Source: Amoebidium appalachense
Taxonomy: Eukaryota; Ichthyosporea
Assembly (NCBI GenBank): GCA_963693365.1
Contig: CAVNZM010000010.1
Coordinates: 7,874,001-7,938,000, forward strand
Reading direction: 5' to 3'
Length of the DNA stretch: 64,000 bases
Below the pieces are notes generated by a model. The model had not been told where the DNA came from, did not search any database, and saw nothing but the letters and a program-made list of their open reading frames with translations. The position numbers were made by a program, and so were the translations under genes. How positions within the stretch are numbered: the stretch's first letter is position 1; the number at the start of each line of letters is the position of its first letter. Below are positions 1-12,132 of the stretch, piece after piece.

Positions 1-1717
1 TGGCCAGGCATCGAATTTGGAGCGTTTAGAAATGAATTCATCCAAGAGATATTCGGCAGTTAGAATGTGGGCACTGGTGCACTTGTGGCGGCAAGGGTGT
101 GCGTGTATGTTTGTGTGTGTGTGAGTGTGGGAGGGGGGGGGGAGGGGCGGGGAGGGGGGAGTATTGAAGTGTACACGTGTGTGTGTGTGTGTGTGTGTTT
201 TGTGTGTGTGTGTGTGTGTGCGCAAGAGAGGGGGTGGGGTGGGGTGGGGTGGGGGGGGGGGGGAAGGCTTACGTGTCGTCAAAGATACGAAACGAACGGT
301 GCCGTGCAGAACCGCAGGCTATAAATGCTATGTGGTGCTTCACGGGACGCGGGGTGTGGGTGGGGATTTTTTTTTCTTTTTTTTTTTCTTTTTTTTTGGG
401 GGGGGGGGAGGGGGGGGGGGGAAGGGGGGGGGGGGAGATGGGCAGAGAGAGGATGGGGAGGTGGCCGGGGGGGGGGGGGGGGGGGGGGGGGGGAGGGGGG
501 AGGGGGGGAGGGGGGAGGGGAGGGGACGTCACCCGTGTGCTGTTTGGATATGTGTGTGTGCGTATGGATCTGTGTTTGTGCGTGTGTACCCATGGAACAG
601 AGTGTGATAGGTGAGATGCCTATAGGGAACGATGCAACTGTTTGTGAGCACGAGGGGGACTGAGAGCAAGACTAAGAAATGAGGAAGGGAATCCTACATA
701 CTCATATGTGCATGCACACACCGTGACAAACACACACGAGCACATGAAGAGGGAGGAGTAAATATACTTGAAGAAAGGAAGTTGTTGGTCAAAGCAAGAC
801 ATCCAAGAGACTGCTATGAGAGCCCTGCAGCAGCTGGGTTCCCAAGAAGAAAAAAAAAAAGAAAGAGGAAAACAAAGGAGTTGGAAGCAGAACCGAAATA
901 GTTTAGGGAATGGAACAGAAATGACGAGTAAGAAAAAGTGGCCGGACTCACGGGAAAGCTTGTTGGTTTCGTAACTCGAATGTTACCAAGTTCCTCACCT
1001 TGTCAACTTGAATGCCGGGGAGATCTAGAAAGTGGACTTATACGTTTGCTCATAAACAGAAACCATAGTACTAAGCAAATCAAGAAACATCGACGATGTC
1101 TATCAGAGATTGGAAAGCACTTTTTCCACTCCGTTTCTTTTCTTCCAGCTTTCCACCCGGGAGAAAACATCCTAACAAAACGGGAAGGTGAGCACATAGC
1201 CACGCTGACTTCATTCGATCCCAGGCCATGATGTCCATTGCTAATGGGCATTGAGTACTCAAAGGCATAACTCTAAGCGGATGTGGTAACCAGCGTTTTG
1301 TACTTTTTTTTTTTTTTTTTTTTTTTTTTTCTTTTTCCCCTGCATCAGTTGCATGCATGTCCCAAGACGTTTATGCATGTCCCAAGACATAGGTGATCCA
1401 TCTCACACGGCTTGAACGTAAACTCGGAACTGTGTCATAAAACTGATCTCGGCGGAGCCTCGATCTGTGGCCCAATCTCCATACGAGGCAGTGGGGAAGC
1501 GTAGCGCGCGCGCGCGCGTGTGTGTGTGTGTGCGTGTGTGGGGGAGGTGAAGGAGAGGCGGGTTGGGGGAGGAGGTAGAAGAGGTATCGGGTAGGGAGAG
1601 GGAAGTTGCATGTGTGTGTGCGGGCGGGGGAGCTACCATATGAGAGGAGTTAGGCACTTATGCAGTGCGGGTGTGTTGATTTGTGTGTGTTGGGTGTTAT
1701 GGGTGTGTGTGTGTGGG

Positions 1718-1753
<36 letters not shown>

Positions 1754-1775
1754 AGGGGAAGGGGAGAGGATGCAG

Positions 1776-1778
<3 letters not shown>

Positions 1779-1837
<59 letters not shown>

Positions 1838-1915
1838 TGTGTGTATTGTGCACACATGTGTGTGTGTGTGTGTGTGTGCGTGCGTGTGTGTCTGCAGTGC
1901 GTGTGTGCGTGTGTG

Positions 1916-1954
<39 letters not shown>

Positions 1955-1955
1955 A
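1779..1955. repeat. (GT)n microsatellite cluster
   Basis: An almost pure GT run at 1779-1844 is followed by interrupted GT runs to about 1955. A G-run of about 30 nt lies just upstream (about 1723-1752). Confidence 0.9.
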
Positions 1956-2043
1956 GAGGTGTGTGTGTGTGTGTTTGTGTGGGTGTGTTTGTGTGTGTTT
2001 GCGTGCACATGATATGGTATGCGCGTGTGAGTGGTAGGGAGTG

Positions 2044-2094
2044 GCTGTTGATAAACACTCTCCCCACGGCAACAGAAAGACATTTTCTTTGCAG
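2044..2094. repeat. 51-bp dispersed duplicate, copy 1
   Basis: This segment begins GCTGTTGATAAACACTC and ends TTTCTTTGCAG. It recurs with a few substitutions at 4058-4108. Both copies lie just 3' of long GT arrays, which suggests duplication of a larger block of about 2 kb whose other parts have diverged. Confidence 0.85.
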
Positions 2095-2838
2095 CAACAA
2101 CCAATTACATTTCACTACCGGCATACCAGTGATAAATAACGGTAAACAACAGTACGTAGGTATGGGAAGGCTGTACCTGTTGCTGTCGCGGTGTTGTTGT
2201 CGACGGTGATTTAGGGATTTATGAAATCACCATTCGTTAAAGTTGGAGTTGAAAGCAATTGTGTTCCTATTGCGTGGAAGTACACTGGAGTGCCTTGTAT
2301 TCTTTCTTCACCAGAACACAATGGAAATGAAAACGTACGTTGATTTTCTCGTTTTGGTGAATTGGTCCGTGCCCTTCAACCTTTTGTATTGGAGAGAGAG
2401 AAGGTAAATACCCCCTGAAATCGGTATGTAGTGCCATCAATTCTCCACCGTCAGCTGCCATGCTGAAACCGGATAGACTTTGAACTGAATGCGATCGCTA
2501 CGTTTTGTAGTTGGTGTATATATGCCAGAATAATAATTTATGACAGTTGCGGTTAAAGAGGGGACTGTGCGTGTTGTTTTTTTGGAGATTTGTGACTCGT
2601 TTACATATCTGAATAAAGATTTTTTATTTTCAGCTGGAATCTGAATTGTGGGACTCATCGGCCGTTGCTGTTTTCCCCTTATACCTTGCTCTTCCCTTGT
2701 TGTTTGATTGCTCGTGCTCTTCCCGTTGCTTGCTCTGTTTCCCTGATCCCTTTCGTTCCCTTCCATTGCTGTTCCCTTCTCTTACCCGTGGTTTTTTCTT
2801 CCCCATTCCCGTTCTGTTTAAGCTTTTGTGGTGTGTGT

Positions 2839-2891
<53 letters not shown>

Positions 2892-3486
2892 TGTATGTGT
2901 GCGTGCGTGCATGCGTGCGTGTGATACTGTGGCAATTACCTGCAGACTGCCAGTCGTTGCAACTTGCGACACAATGGAGGTTTGTGTGCCAATCAGATTA
3001 TTGCACGTGGCATACACTTGCATGTGTTTCGGAGTATAGGTGTGTGTGTGTGTGTGTCTGTGTGTGTGTACGGAGTGTGCACGTGTGTACGCGTGCGTAT
3101 GTGTGTGTGTGTGTGGGTACGCACGTGTGTTTGTGTGTGTGTAGATTGTAGCTGTCCCCCTCCTCCCCCCCCCCTCCCCCCTCCCCCCTCCCCTTTGGTA
3201 TTTATATCCGTCGATATCTCTCAAGCCATTAGCCCGGCAAGGTTAGGCTGAAACATCCATTAGCTTCCCAGTTGTGAGTAGGAAGTATGGATCCCCCCCC
3301 CCTCCCCCCTTCCCCTTGGGGCCCCTGTTCCCCGCTTAGAGCAGGCCACGGAAATGAGTTGTGTACGTGTGTATGTGTGTACGGGCACGTGTGTGTGTGT
3401 GTGTGCATGTGTGTGTATGTGTGTGCGTGGGTGCGTGTGTAGGGGAACAATTTGGTTAATAGGTAGAAGGGGAAAGTTGTGTGTCG

Positions 3487-3539
3487 GTGTGTGTGTGTGT
3501 GTGTGTGTCTGTGTGTGTGTACGGTGTGTGTGTGTGTGT

Positions 3540-3624
<85 letters not shown>

Positions 3625-3690
3625 TGTGTGTGTACGTATCGGGGTCACGGTCTGTACACGTGTGTGTGTGTGTGTGTACGCGTGTGTACG
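3487..3690. repeat. (GT)n microsatellite cluster
   Basis: GT repeats with few interruptions, the longest pure run being about 3545-3608. Similar GT arrays lie at about 2830-2890 and 3890-3980. Confidence 0.9.
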
Positions 3691-3907
3691 CGTGTGTACG
3701 TGTGTATGCCGTGTGTTTCAGAGAGCCAATGAAACTTTCCCAACTTTAGCATGTCTGGATTGTAGCTGTCATGTCCCCCCTCCCCCCCCTCCCCTTCCCT
3801 CCCCCCCTCCCCCTCCCCCCCCCCCCCCCCCCCCCCCGCGCTCCCTGCCGAGAGCAGGCCAAATGAGTTGCGCGCGCGCGTGCCCGTGTGTGTGTGTGTG
3901 TGTGTGT

Positions 3908-3984
<77 letters not shown>

Positions 3985-4057
3985 TGATGGTGGTGGTGGT
4001 GATAGTGATGGTGGTGGTAGTGGTTTGAGGGGAGGGGGGAGGGAGGGAGGGGAAAGA

Positions 4058-4108
4058 GCTGTTGATAAACACTCTCCCCACGGAAACAGAATGACTTTTT
4101 CTTTGCAG
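4058..4108. repeat. 51-bp dispersed duplicate, copy 2
   Basis: Second copy of the segment at 2044-2094. It differs by a few substitutions. Confidence 0.85.
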
Positions 4109-4147
4109 ATGGGTGGCTATGTGCTTTTAGACACATGTCCAAAACAG

Positions 4148-4560
4148 AAATTGTGGAGTGGGGGTTCCACTCTCTTTGTACCGTGTGGGCATGTTTCATC
4201 CACTACGTGTACACCATTGAAAATTCAGAGTGGGTTTGCACTCTTTTGTACCGTGTGGGCATGTTTTTCCCATCACGTGTACACCATTGAATCAGGTTTT
4301 CTGAGTGGAGACTCCACTGTTTTGTACCGTGTGGGCATGTTTTTCCCATCACGCGTACACCAGTTTGTACCGTGTGGGTATGTCTTCCCATCACGCGTAC
4401 ACTACTTTGTACCGTGTGGGTATGTCTTCCCATCACGCGTACGCCATTTTGTACCGTGTGGGTATATCTTCCCATCACACGTACACCATTGAATCAAGGT
4501 TTGTGAGTGGGGATTCCACTCTGTTTGTACCGTGTCCACAACGTGTACAAATCATATTCA
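4148..4560. repeat. Minisatellite of about 7 units around TTTGTACCGTGTGGG
   Basis: The phrase TTTGTACCGTGTGGG, followed by a block ending near CCCATCACGCGTACACCA, recurs about seven times. Two unit sizes alternate: long units of about 65-75 nt that also carry GAGTGG...TCCACT, and short units of about 43 nt that lack it. The last unit is degenerate. The array lies 3' of the Helitron OTU exon. Tandem arrays are common in Helitron and Helentron ends, so it may belong to the element, but nothing here proves that. Confidence 0.85.
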
Positions 4561-4590
4561 CGAGATATAGGAGAAAGAGAAGAATGTCTG

Positions 4591-4593
4591 AGG

Positions 4594-4690
<97 letters not shown>

Positions 4691-4697
4691 AGAGAGC

Positions 4698-4730
<33 letters not shown>

Positions 4731-4856
4731 TAGGAGGGGGAGAGGAGGAGGAGTGGTACATACACACGTGCGCGCACGTACACTCACACACACACATACA
4801 CGCACACACACACACACACGCACGCACACGTACACACACACACACACACACACACC

Positions 4857-4928
<72 letters not shown>

Positions 4929-5001
4929 TACCAACACTCATACACACACGCATACACTCGCACAAGCATGGATCACAGGCACGCATACACGGACAGCATA
5001 C

Positions 5002-5038
<37 letters not shown>
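4591..5038. repeat. (GA)n then (CA)n compound microsatellite
   Basis: An interrupted GA run occupies about 4591-4735. Interrupted CA runs follow from about 4784 to 5038, with the longest pure CA stretch near 4864-4925. Confidence 0.95.
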
Positions 5039-5039
<1 letters not shown>

Positions 5040-5266
5040 CTACCACCTACACACTCATGCACTCACCTATGAACGACCCTGCCCCTTCCCCCCTTGCCTT
5101 TTCCTTCGTCCCTCCCCCCTCTCCCCTTCCCCCCCTCCTCCAAGAAAAAAAAAAAAAGAAAAAAGAAAAAAAAGAGTGAGGTACGCTTTCCCACCCACCC
5201 ATCCACTATCCTACCCAATTATTCACCCACCTATGGCTATTAGACTGACTTGTTCCAGTAATGTAT

Positions 5267-5892
5267 TTACATGGAAAAAGGCCGCAATTCTTCAAAGTGT
5301 TGGCAATAGGGATTAACAGTCATGTGCATTGCTATTGCTCTTATTGTGGAGGACACAGGTGGACCGTAATGTGTGACTGCAGGGAAAGCAGGATGCACTG
5401 TGTGAACAAGAATATGTGTATTTGCAACGGCACAGAATAGTGTGATATCCTCGTGTTCCATGTACACTGTTGGGTTTGAAAAGACACGAAGATACGCTTC
5501 AAAGCCATTTGTCATTTCTTGAGCTATGGTTTCATTCAGTGCTCTGTCAAATTCTTGTTCCGAATTTGTCCTTTGCTGTGGATCATTGTGTTCTGTAGCT
5601 TGATAATATTGCGTAGCGATGCTTTCCAAGTTGGGATACTGTTGGAAAAGAGATGAAGCCGTGAAAGACGGGCGAGACCGTGTGAGTTGTGTAGCGTATT
5701 CTTCATAGGCACGTTGGACAAGTGGGCGAATTTCTGGGCGGGTTTGAATTGCATGTTGAAGAGCGACGATATATTGTGTACGATCGATGTTGGCTGCATA
5801 GAAGAAACAGTTACCTCCTCCTTGGTTCCGAATTCGTTGGGTTGGCATGTAGCCTTGTGGAACCGGCACCATGATGCACTCCTGGCCATACA
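5267..5892 (-). CDS. Helitron last exon: OTU-like cysteine protease domain
   Basis: The exon starts after CACACAG and runs 626 nt to a TAA stop at 5269-5267. It codes for an OTU-family fold of about 190 residues. The nucleophile motif is QGGGNCFFYAA and the C-terminal histidine motif is QHFEEL. OTU proteins are cysteine proteases, usually deubiquitinases, and OTU domains are known in Helentron/Helitron2-type transposases. The usual DGNC motif is GGNC here, so the conserved Asp is a Gly, which raises doubt about catalysis. The phase (1) fits both helicase exon 4 and each upstream mini-exon. I place OTU at the C-terminus of the transposase; that arrangement should be compared with known elements, where I recall OTU lying elsewhere. 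Confidence 0.88.
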
Positions 5893-6178
5893 CTGTGTGG
5901 GCAAAGGGAAAGAGGAAAAAACGAGGAGGGAGAAGTGGGGGGGGGGGACAGAGAGCGGAAGGAAAAGACATTAAGGAGGGGGGGGGGGGGGGTGGTAGGC
6001 GAATGCATTGATATGTTGTTGGGTATGCGAGGAGAGGTAGGTCAGTATTGTTTTGATTTCTGGGAGGGACGGAAGAGGTACACGAAGGGGGGGGAGGAGG
6101 GGGGGGAGCTACCTGCCACAAGAAAGGAGCAATGAAGGTGTGGGTTGGAAAGGGTGTGTTTTGAAAAAGGGAGTGTGT

Positions 6179-6191
<13 letters not shown>

Positions 6192-6249
<58 letters not shown>
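6192..6249. repeat. Poly-G tract of about 58 nt
   Basis: An uninterrupted G-run preceded by a short GT run. Its true length is uncertain because such tracts are hard to sequence and assemble. Confidence 0.8.
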
Positions 6250-6250
<1 letters not shown>

Positions 6251-6451
6251 GTGTCGGGGGGCAACAGAGATTTGGAGACAAGGGAGGGGAAGCGGAGAGG
6301 GGAAGAGAAGGACAATTGGTTGCTGGGGGAGGGGGAGGGGGTAAGGAAAGAAAGAGAGGCAAAAAGAGACAAATGGGGTACGCGATACATAAAAGGGTAG
6401 GGTGTGTGAGCGCTCGGGGAGGGGGGGGGGAGGAAGATGGAGAAGGAGTAC

Positions 6452-6517
6452 CTGCAGAGAATGGTGGCTGTATGCTCCGGTAAGCAGTCTCGGACGGATT
6501 AGGATGTTGTTGGGTGT
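6452..6517 (-). CDS. Helitron mini-exon copy (66 nt), OTU-proximal
   Basis: Flanked by TTTCTTTGCACAG upstream and GTACTCC downstream. It is exactly 66 nt, phase 1 to phase 1, and encodes 22 residues beginning DTQQHPNPSE and ending SIQPPFSA. The same exon with few changes lies at 7119-7184 and 7997-8062, and a diverged one at 8475-8540. Confidence 0.75.
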
Positions 6518-6725
6518 CTGTGCAAAGAAAGAGTGGTGAGTGGGGGTATTTCCGGAAACAGAATGGGAGAGGGAGGGGGGCAGGGGAGGAAAGGGGAACA
6601 ACAGATGAAGGGGGGGGAAATCAGATGGGTAGATACAAGATGTACGAATGAGAAGTGGTACAGAGAAGAGTGCATTTGGAAGGGAACACAGCCGGTTGCT
6701 GTGTGTTTTGGGGGGCGGTCCATAG

Positions 6726-6768
<43 letters not shown>

Positions 6769-6891
6769 GTGGGGGGGGGGGGGGGGGGGGGGGGGGGGAG
6801 GAAAGAGAGAGGAGAGGCGCAAGAAAGGAGCAATGAAGGTGAGGGTTGGAAAGGGTGTGTTTTGAAAAAGGGAGTGTGTGTGTGTGGGGGT

Positions 6892-6922
<31 letters not shown>

Positions 6923-7118
6923 GGGGGGGCAACAGAGATTTGGAGACAAGGGAGGGGAAGCGGAGAGGGGAAGAGAAGGACAATTGGTTGCTGGGGGAGG
7001 GGGAGGGGGTAAGGAAAGAAAGAGAGGCAAAAAGAGACAAATGGGGTACACGATACATTAAAGGGTAGGGTGTGTGAGCGCTGGGGGAGGGGGGGGGGGG
7101 AAGATGGAGAAGGAGTAC

Positions 7119-7184
7119 CTGCAGAGAATGGTGGCTGTATGCTCCGGCAAGCAGTCTCGGACGGATTAGGATGTTGTTGGGTGT
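7119..7184 (-). CDS. Helitron mini-exon copy (66 nt)
   Basis: Same acceptor, donor, length and phase as the copy at 6452-6517. One difference changes the central Tyr codon to Cys (ETACRS instead of ETAYRS). Confidence 0.75.
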
Positions 7185-7380
7185 CTGTGCAAAGAAAGAG
7201 TGGTGAGTGGGGGTATTTCCGGAAAGGGAGGGGGCCAGGGGAGGAGAGGGGAACAACAGATGAAGGGGGGGGAAATCACATGGGTAGAGATACAAGACGT
7301 ACAAGTGAGAAGTGGTACAGAGAAGAATGCATTTGGAAGGGAACACAGCCGGTTGCTGTGTGTTTTGGTGGGCGGTTCAC

Positions 7381-7529
<149 letters not shown>

Positions 7530-7996
7530 GGGGGGGAGCGGGGGGGGGAGGGGGGGGGGGAGGGACAGAGATGGAGAAGGAATACCGGGGGGAGGGGGGG
7601 GGGGGAGGAGGAGGAGAGCTACCTGTCGAGGATGGTGGCTGTGGTGAAGGGAAAGGGGGAGGGGGGGGGGGGGGGAGAGGAGAGGCGCAAGAAAGGAGCA
7701 ATGAAGGTGAGGGTTGGAAAGGGTGTGTTTTGAAAAAGGGAGAGTGTGTGTGTGTGTGTGTGTGAGGGGGGAGGGGGGGGGGGGGGGGGGGGGGGGGGGA
7801 AGGGGGGCAACAGAGATTTGGAGACAAGAAAGGGGAAGCGGAGAGGGGAAGAGAAGGACAATTGGTTGCTGGGGGAGGGAGAGGGGGTAAGGAAAGAAAG
7901 AGAGGCAAAAAGAGACAAATGGGATACACGATACATTAAAGGGTAGGGTGTGTGAGCGCTGGGGGAGGGGGGGGGGGGAAGATGGAGAAGGAGTAC

Positions 7997-8062
7997 CTGC
8001 AGAGAATGGTGGCTGTATGCTCCGGTAAGCAGTCTCGGACGGATTAGGATGTTGTTGGGTGT
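7997..8062 (-). CDS. Helitron mini-exon copy (66 nt)
   Basis: Apparently identical in coding sequence to the copy at 6452-6517, with the same TTGCACAG acceptor and CAG|GTACTCC donor. Confidence 0.75.
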
Positions 8063-8288
8063 CTGTGCAAAGAAAGAGTGGTGAGTGGGGGTATTTCCGG
8101 AACGAGAATGGGACAGGGGGCCAGGGGAGGAGAGGGGAACAACAGATGAAGGGGGGGGAAATCACATGGGTAGAGATACAAGACGTACAAGTGAGAAGTG
8201 GTACAGAGAAGAATGCATTTGGAAGGGAACACAGCCGGTTGCTGTGTGCTTTGGTGGGCGGTCCACAGATGTGTATGTGTGTGTGTGT

Positions 8289-8324
<36 letters not shown>

Positions 8325-8474
8325 GCGTGGGGTGTGGAAGGGGGAAGGGGAAGGGAAAGGAAAGTGTGTTTGGACAGAGAAAATGAGAAGGGGGGGGGGG
8401 GGGGGAAGGAGTGGAGAGATTGGATGTTATGATTTCTGGAAGGTGATTTTAGGGGAGGAGAAGGGGAAGAGTAC

Positions 8475-8540
8475 CTGGAGAGAATGGTGGCTGTATACTC
8501 GGGTGGACGATTTTGGATGGGTTGACCTGTTGTTGAGTGT
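8475..8540 (-). CDS. Helitron mini-exon copy (66 nt), diverged, helicase-proximal
   Basis: Flanked by CCTCCACACAG and GTACTC. It is again exactly 66 nt and phase 1 to 1. It encodes DTQQQVNPSK...VHPSIQPPFSP, so both ends of the peptide match the other three copies while the middle differs. Retained length, phase and open frame after this much divergence argue that the sequence is or was translated. Confidence 0.7.
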
Positions 8541-9245
8541 CTGTGTGGAGGAAAAGAGGTGAGTGTCGGGAGGAAGGGGGGGGGGGGAGGGGGGGGGGGG
8601 GGGGGGGGGGGGGCAGAGTAAGGACAGGTGAATGGAATGAGTGGAGAGGGTAACGAAATGCAATGGTGTATGTGGACGAATAATAACAGAATTGGCTTCC
8701 TGTTTCTTGTTAGGGGAGGGGAGGAGGGGGAGGAAGGGAGGGGAAGGGGAGGAGAGAAGAACCGGGCGGGTCTCGAAAGGGGAAAGAAAAGGGATATTGA
8801 GAGGAAAGGGAAGTATACCTTACGGAACATGTGTGGCTTAGGGTGTGTGTTTGGAGTGTTGACGGGGAGGGGGGGGATCTCTGTTGGACGAGTGAGGAAG
8901 AGGGGGGGGGGGGGGGGGGGGACGAGGCGGGGACATGAAGGGGAGAGGGTAGTTGAGGAGAAAGTGTACATGTTGAGAAGGAGAATGTTTGCGGATGGGA
9001 GGGAGGGGGAGGGGGGGGGGGGGGGGGGAGAACGAAAGAAACTAAATATACTTGAGAAGAGGGGGTAGTGAAATGAAAGGGAAAATATGCATATAGTAAC
9101 AGAATGGGTCGTGTGGAGGGAGGGAGGGAGGGAGGGGGGAGCGGGGAGGGGAGGGGGGGGGGGGAAGATACCCAGGGGAGGGGTTGGAGAGGGGGGGGGG
9201 GGGGGGAGGGGGCGGGGGGAGAAGAAAGGAAGACAGATAGCATAC

Positions 9246-11134
9246 CTGTAGGTGAACGTTGAAGTATCCGCGTGCGTAGGTGTGCGAGTGTGGCAGCTTG
9301 TTGCTCTTCCAATGCTTTATAGTAATTGAAGAGTGCATCATTTGGCTTTTCAGTACACAGCTTGTTAACGTCGAAGTCAGACAAAATGTACATTTCGTTC
9401 CAACTGTGTATGCGAGTGCATTGTACATATGCTGACTGGTGATGGGCTCCGTGAAGGCAAAGGCCGACTCTGTGCATTCCCCGACCTTGAGAGTTGTAAT
9501 CCGTTATCGCAAATGCCGGTGTGAGTGGCAGTTGTGTGCGCTTTATTGTTGTGTATTGTTTTCTGAATTTATGGCGAGTACTTTCCACTGTAAATCGTTG
9601 CGTGATAGGAAAAATGGGAACCTCACCGGGATCGAGTTGAAGTAACTGTGGATGATCCGGACATTCTGCATGCAGTATTACAAACTTGGGTGGACGTGTA
9701 AGGAATACTGCCCGTACTTGGTACCCGAAGATGGTTGTGTTGATGGGCTGTACATGTATGTCGTCCGAATGCCGTTCGATATGTGTAAGTTGGTCAAACA
9801 TGGTTCCGTTGCAGAGTCCCAACTCAACATACGAATTTTCAGGCTGACGGTTGTTCGTGAGAATATACGGCTGTCCCTCCAAAAGAAACAGATACGTAAG
9901 CAAACCCTTGGTTTTTTTGTCATGCATGGTAGAGAGCGTCATTTGAATACTGTGCGTCATTTGCCTACTGCGGGAAAGAACATCTGTGCTCGGTGCAATG
10001 GTGATTGGTTGGCGAGTTTGAGCCGCTCTGGAAAGAAGTCTGCGCATATTAAGGTGCATACGCAGTTCATTGGAAAGGACGATGACGTGTTGGATATCTG
10101 ACGACACGATGTTCGTGCGATTGCGTAGTTTTTGTTGGTGTGCCTCAATTACTTCTCCTGTTTTCAATTCTCGCACGAAAGCGAGGTAATCAGCATCGTG
10201 CTGTCGGTGTTGTTGGTTTAACAGGAATGTGGTGGTGAAATTATCTCGGTAAAGGCGAGAACCGCGAATTTGCTTGTTCAATTTGATCAGGTGCTTCGGT
10301 TTGTATTTCCGAGTTGGATCAAATCGAGGGGTTTCGTACAAAGCACAATCCCCAACCGGTGGAAGCTGAAACATATCACCGAAAAAACATATGTTTATAT
10401 CACCAAAAGGTTTGGTGTGTCTTTCTCCTGGAAATTTATTTTGGATGTGAGTGTTTATCTCATCCAATAGGAAAGCCCCAACCATACTCATCTCGTCACA
10501 AAACAGATAGTGGATGTTATCCCAAATGTCAATAAGTGGCGAGCGCTCTGATAATGGGTGTGGATCTTGTTCGTTGCCTGTCACTACAGGGATCTGAAGG
10601 GTACTATGAATGGTAGACCCACCAATGTTGTGTGCGGCTTGGCCTGTTGGAGCAACAAACAAAACACAGCCAGCCATATCCAATTCCTGCGCAAACCATT
10701 TGATAGCTCTAATAAGATGTGACTTTCCAGACCCTGCTTCTCCGAGACACTGCATTATGAATTGTTGTGGTTTGCGCATGGGGTCCTTTGTGGATAGATA
10801 TTGCCGTGTATGTTCCATGTGTGTTGCGACATACGTGAATGCGTCTTTCGCTCGGCCACTTAACTGCCACTCGGTTATCGCCCGATCGATTGTAGGGATT
10901 CCAGCCGGTGCCGTGAGTGTTGGATTGCGTGGCAGTGAAATTCGGAGAATCTCCGGTTCTGGGTCAAGTATGTGGTCGGTATCCATAGGACGGATATCCA
11001 CCGTAGGCGGTTGCGTTGTAGTGCTTGTGGGTGCAGCCACAATTGCCAGTGAGTGTGTGCGCTGGTGAATTCTCCGTGCCTTTTCTGCACTCAAAGTTAC
11101 CGGCCAGTCCAACTCAACTTGCTCTGTGAAGAAC
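9246..11134 (-). CDS. Helitron exon 4: PIF1-like SF1 DNA helicase
   Basis: The exon starts after CACACAG (phase 2) and ends at CCTACAG|GTATGC (phase 1), giving about 630 codons without a stop. The helicase would unwind DNA 5' to 3' during rolling-circle transposition. Visible motifs in order are Walker A GEAGSGKSH, motif Ia FVAPTGQAA, Walker B FCDEMSMVG, motif III FFGDMFQLPPV, motif IV LNQQHRQHDADY, then ITDYNSQGRGM and YVQCTRI near the end, which match motifs V-VI of PIF1-type proteins. The poly-pyrimidine tract before the acceptor is a long C-run. The preceding Rep exon joins in frame, so Rep and helicase are one polypeptide, as in all autonomous Helitrons. Confidence 0.93.
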
Positions 11135-11665
11135 CTGTGTGGTCTTTTTGATAGGCAATTGCCGGGGGGGGGGGGGGGGGGGGGGGGGAGGGGAGGAGGG
11201 GGGGGAGGGGGGGGGGGGGGGGGGACAGTGGGGAGGGAGGGCATGGGAGAGGGGGTGATGTGAGAGAGATGATGAATTGGTGCAAAGCCATGATGAGCAA
11301 CTTAAATGCCAACATAAAGGAAGGGGAAGAAAAGTGAGGTACATAAAAACGACTATGCAAACAAAATTGATCGGCTGGGGAAGGAGAGAACGGGGGGGGG
11401 GGGGGGGGGGGGGGAAGGGGGGTTGCAAAAGGAAGCCGAAGGGGGGGGGGGGGGGGGGGGAGAAGGATGGAGGGGAAGGATGGTGGGGTACATGAAAAAT
11501 TGTCCGGGGGGGGGGGGGGGGGGGGGAGGGGAGGGGGATGATGTTTGGATGATCACAGAAACGAAAGAAGGGGGAGAGTGAGGGACGAGGGAGAAGAAGG
11601 GGGAATCTAGGAGAAAAGAAAGGGAATGGTCGGAGACAGAAACGACTATGCAAAAGCGATCATTT

Positions 11666-11700
<35 letters not shown>

Positions 11701-11763
11701 GGGGGGGGGGGATGAAGCGGAGGGTGGGTGGGGTACATAAATAATACTATGCAAATAAAGGTC

Positions 11764-11830
<67 letters not shown>

Positions 11831-12132
11831 ATAATGACTTGGGTGTCCAAAAAAACATAGGTAGTGGTGACCGCAAGACGAGGGAGAAGGAGGGGGGGGG
11901 GGGGGGGAGGGGGAGGGGACTCGGATGTTTAGAAGGGTCAGAGAATGGAAAAGAAGTGGAAAGGATGAGCGCTTGTGAAAAGAAGTGGAAAGGATGAGCG
12001 CTTGTGAACTTTGGAAATAAGGAAGGGATGGGAGAAAGGAATGTGAAGGGTTCGAGACAGAAATGAGAGAAAGAGAGAAAACTTGAGACGATAGTGGGGG
12101 GGGGGGGAGAGGAAAATTTATTACTTGCATAC
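11135..12132 (-). other. Helitron intron between Rep and helicase exons
   Basis: About 1 kb of C-, T- and G-homopolymer-rich sequence with no exon that I can support. The donor GTATGC is followed by a C-run about 25 nt later, and the acceptor is preceded by a C-tract. A short block GAAAAGAAGTGGAAAGGATG is tandemly duplicated near 11949-12000. Confidence 0.7.

Larger units (their letters stand above)
1..4147. other. Microsatellite-rich stretch without a recognisable gene
   Basis: I see no exon chain or conserved domain here on either strand. The long open frames are made of GT/CA, poly-G and poly-C repeats and read as Val-Cys, Thr-His or Gly/Pro runs. Complex sequence lies at about 600-1500, 2040-2830 and 2930-3040 but shows no family I recognise. 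Fragments are duplicated: the 51 bp at 2044-2094 recur at 4058-4108, and short blocks near 3330-3370 recur near 3846-3870. This stretch lies downstream of the Helitron coding region and could hold its 3' terminus, but I could not identify a terminal hairpin followed by CTRR. Confidence 0.6.

Noticed and set aside
67-663. Long overlapping open frames rich in Gly, Val-Cys or Pro
   Set aside because: They translate GT/CA and poly-G tracts; frames stay open on both strands because the repeats lack stops. The same applies to many frames elsewhere (for example 1610-2209, 3479-4492, 4507-5316, 7070-7929, 14294-14878, 34807-35488).
7618-7640. A fifth mini-exon copy
   Set aside because: Only the last 15-20 nt and the donor resemble the real copies; no matching body or acceptor at the right distance.
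8828-8889. A possible further Helitron mini-exon (acceptor near 8890, donor near 8827)
   Set aside because: It has plausible splice sites but is 62 nt, which would break the phase-1 pattern, and its peptide only faintly resembles the others. A homopolymer length error could rescue it, but I cannot show that.
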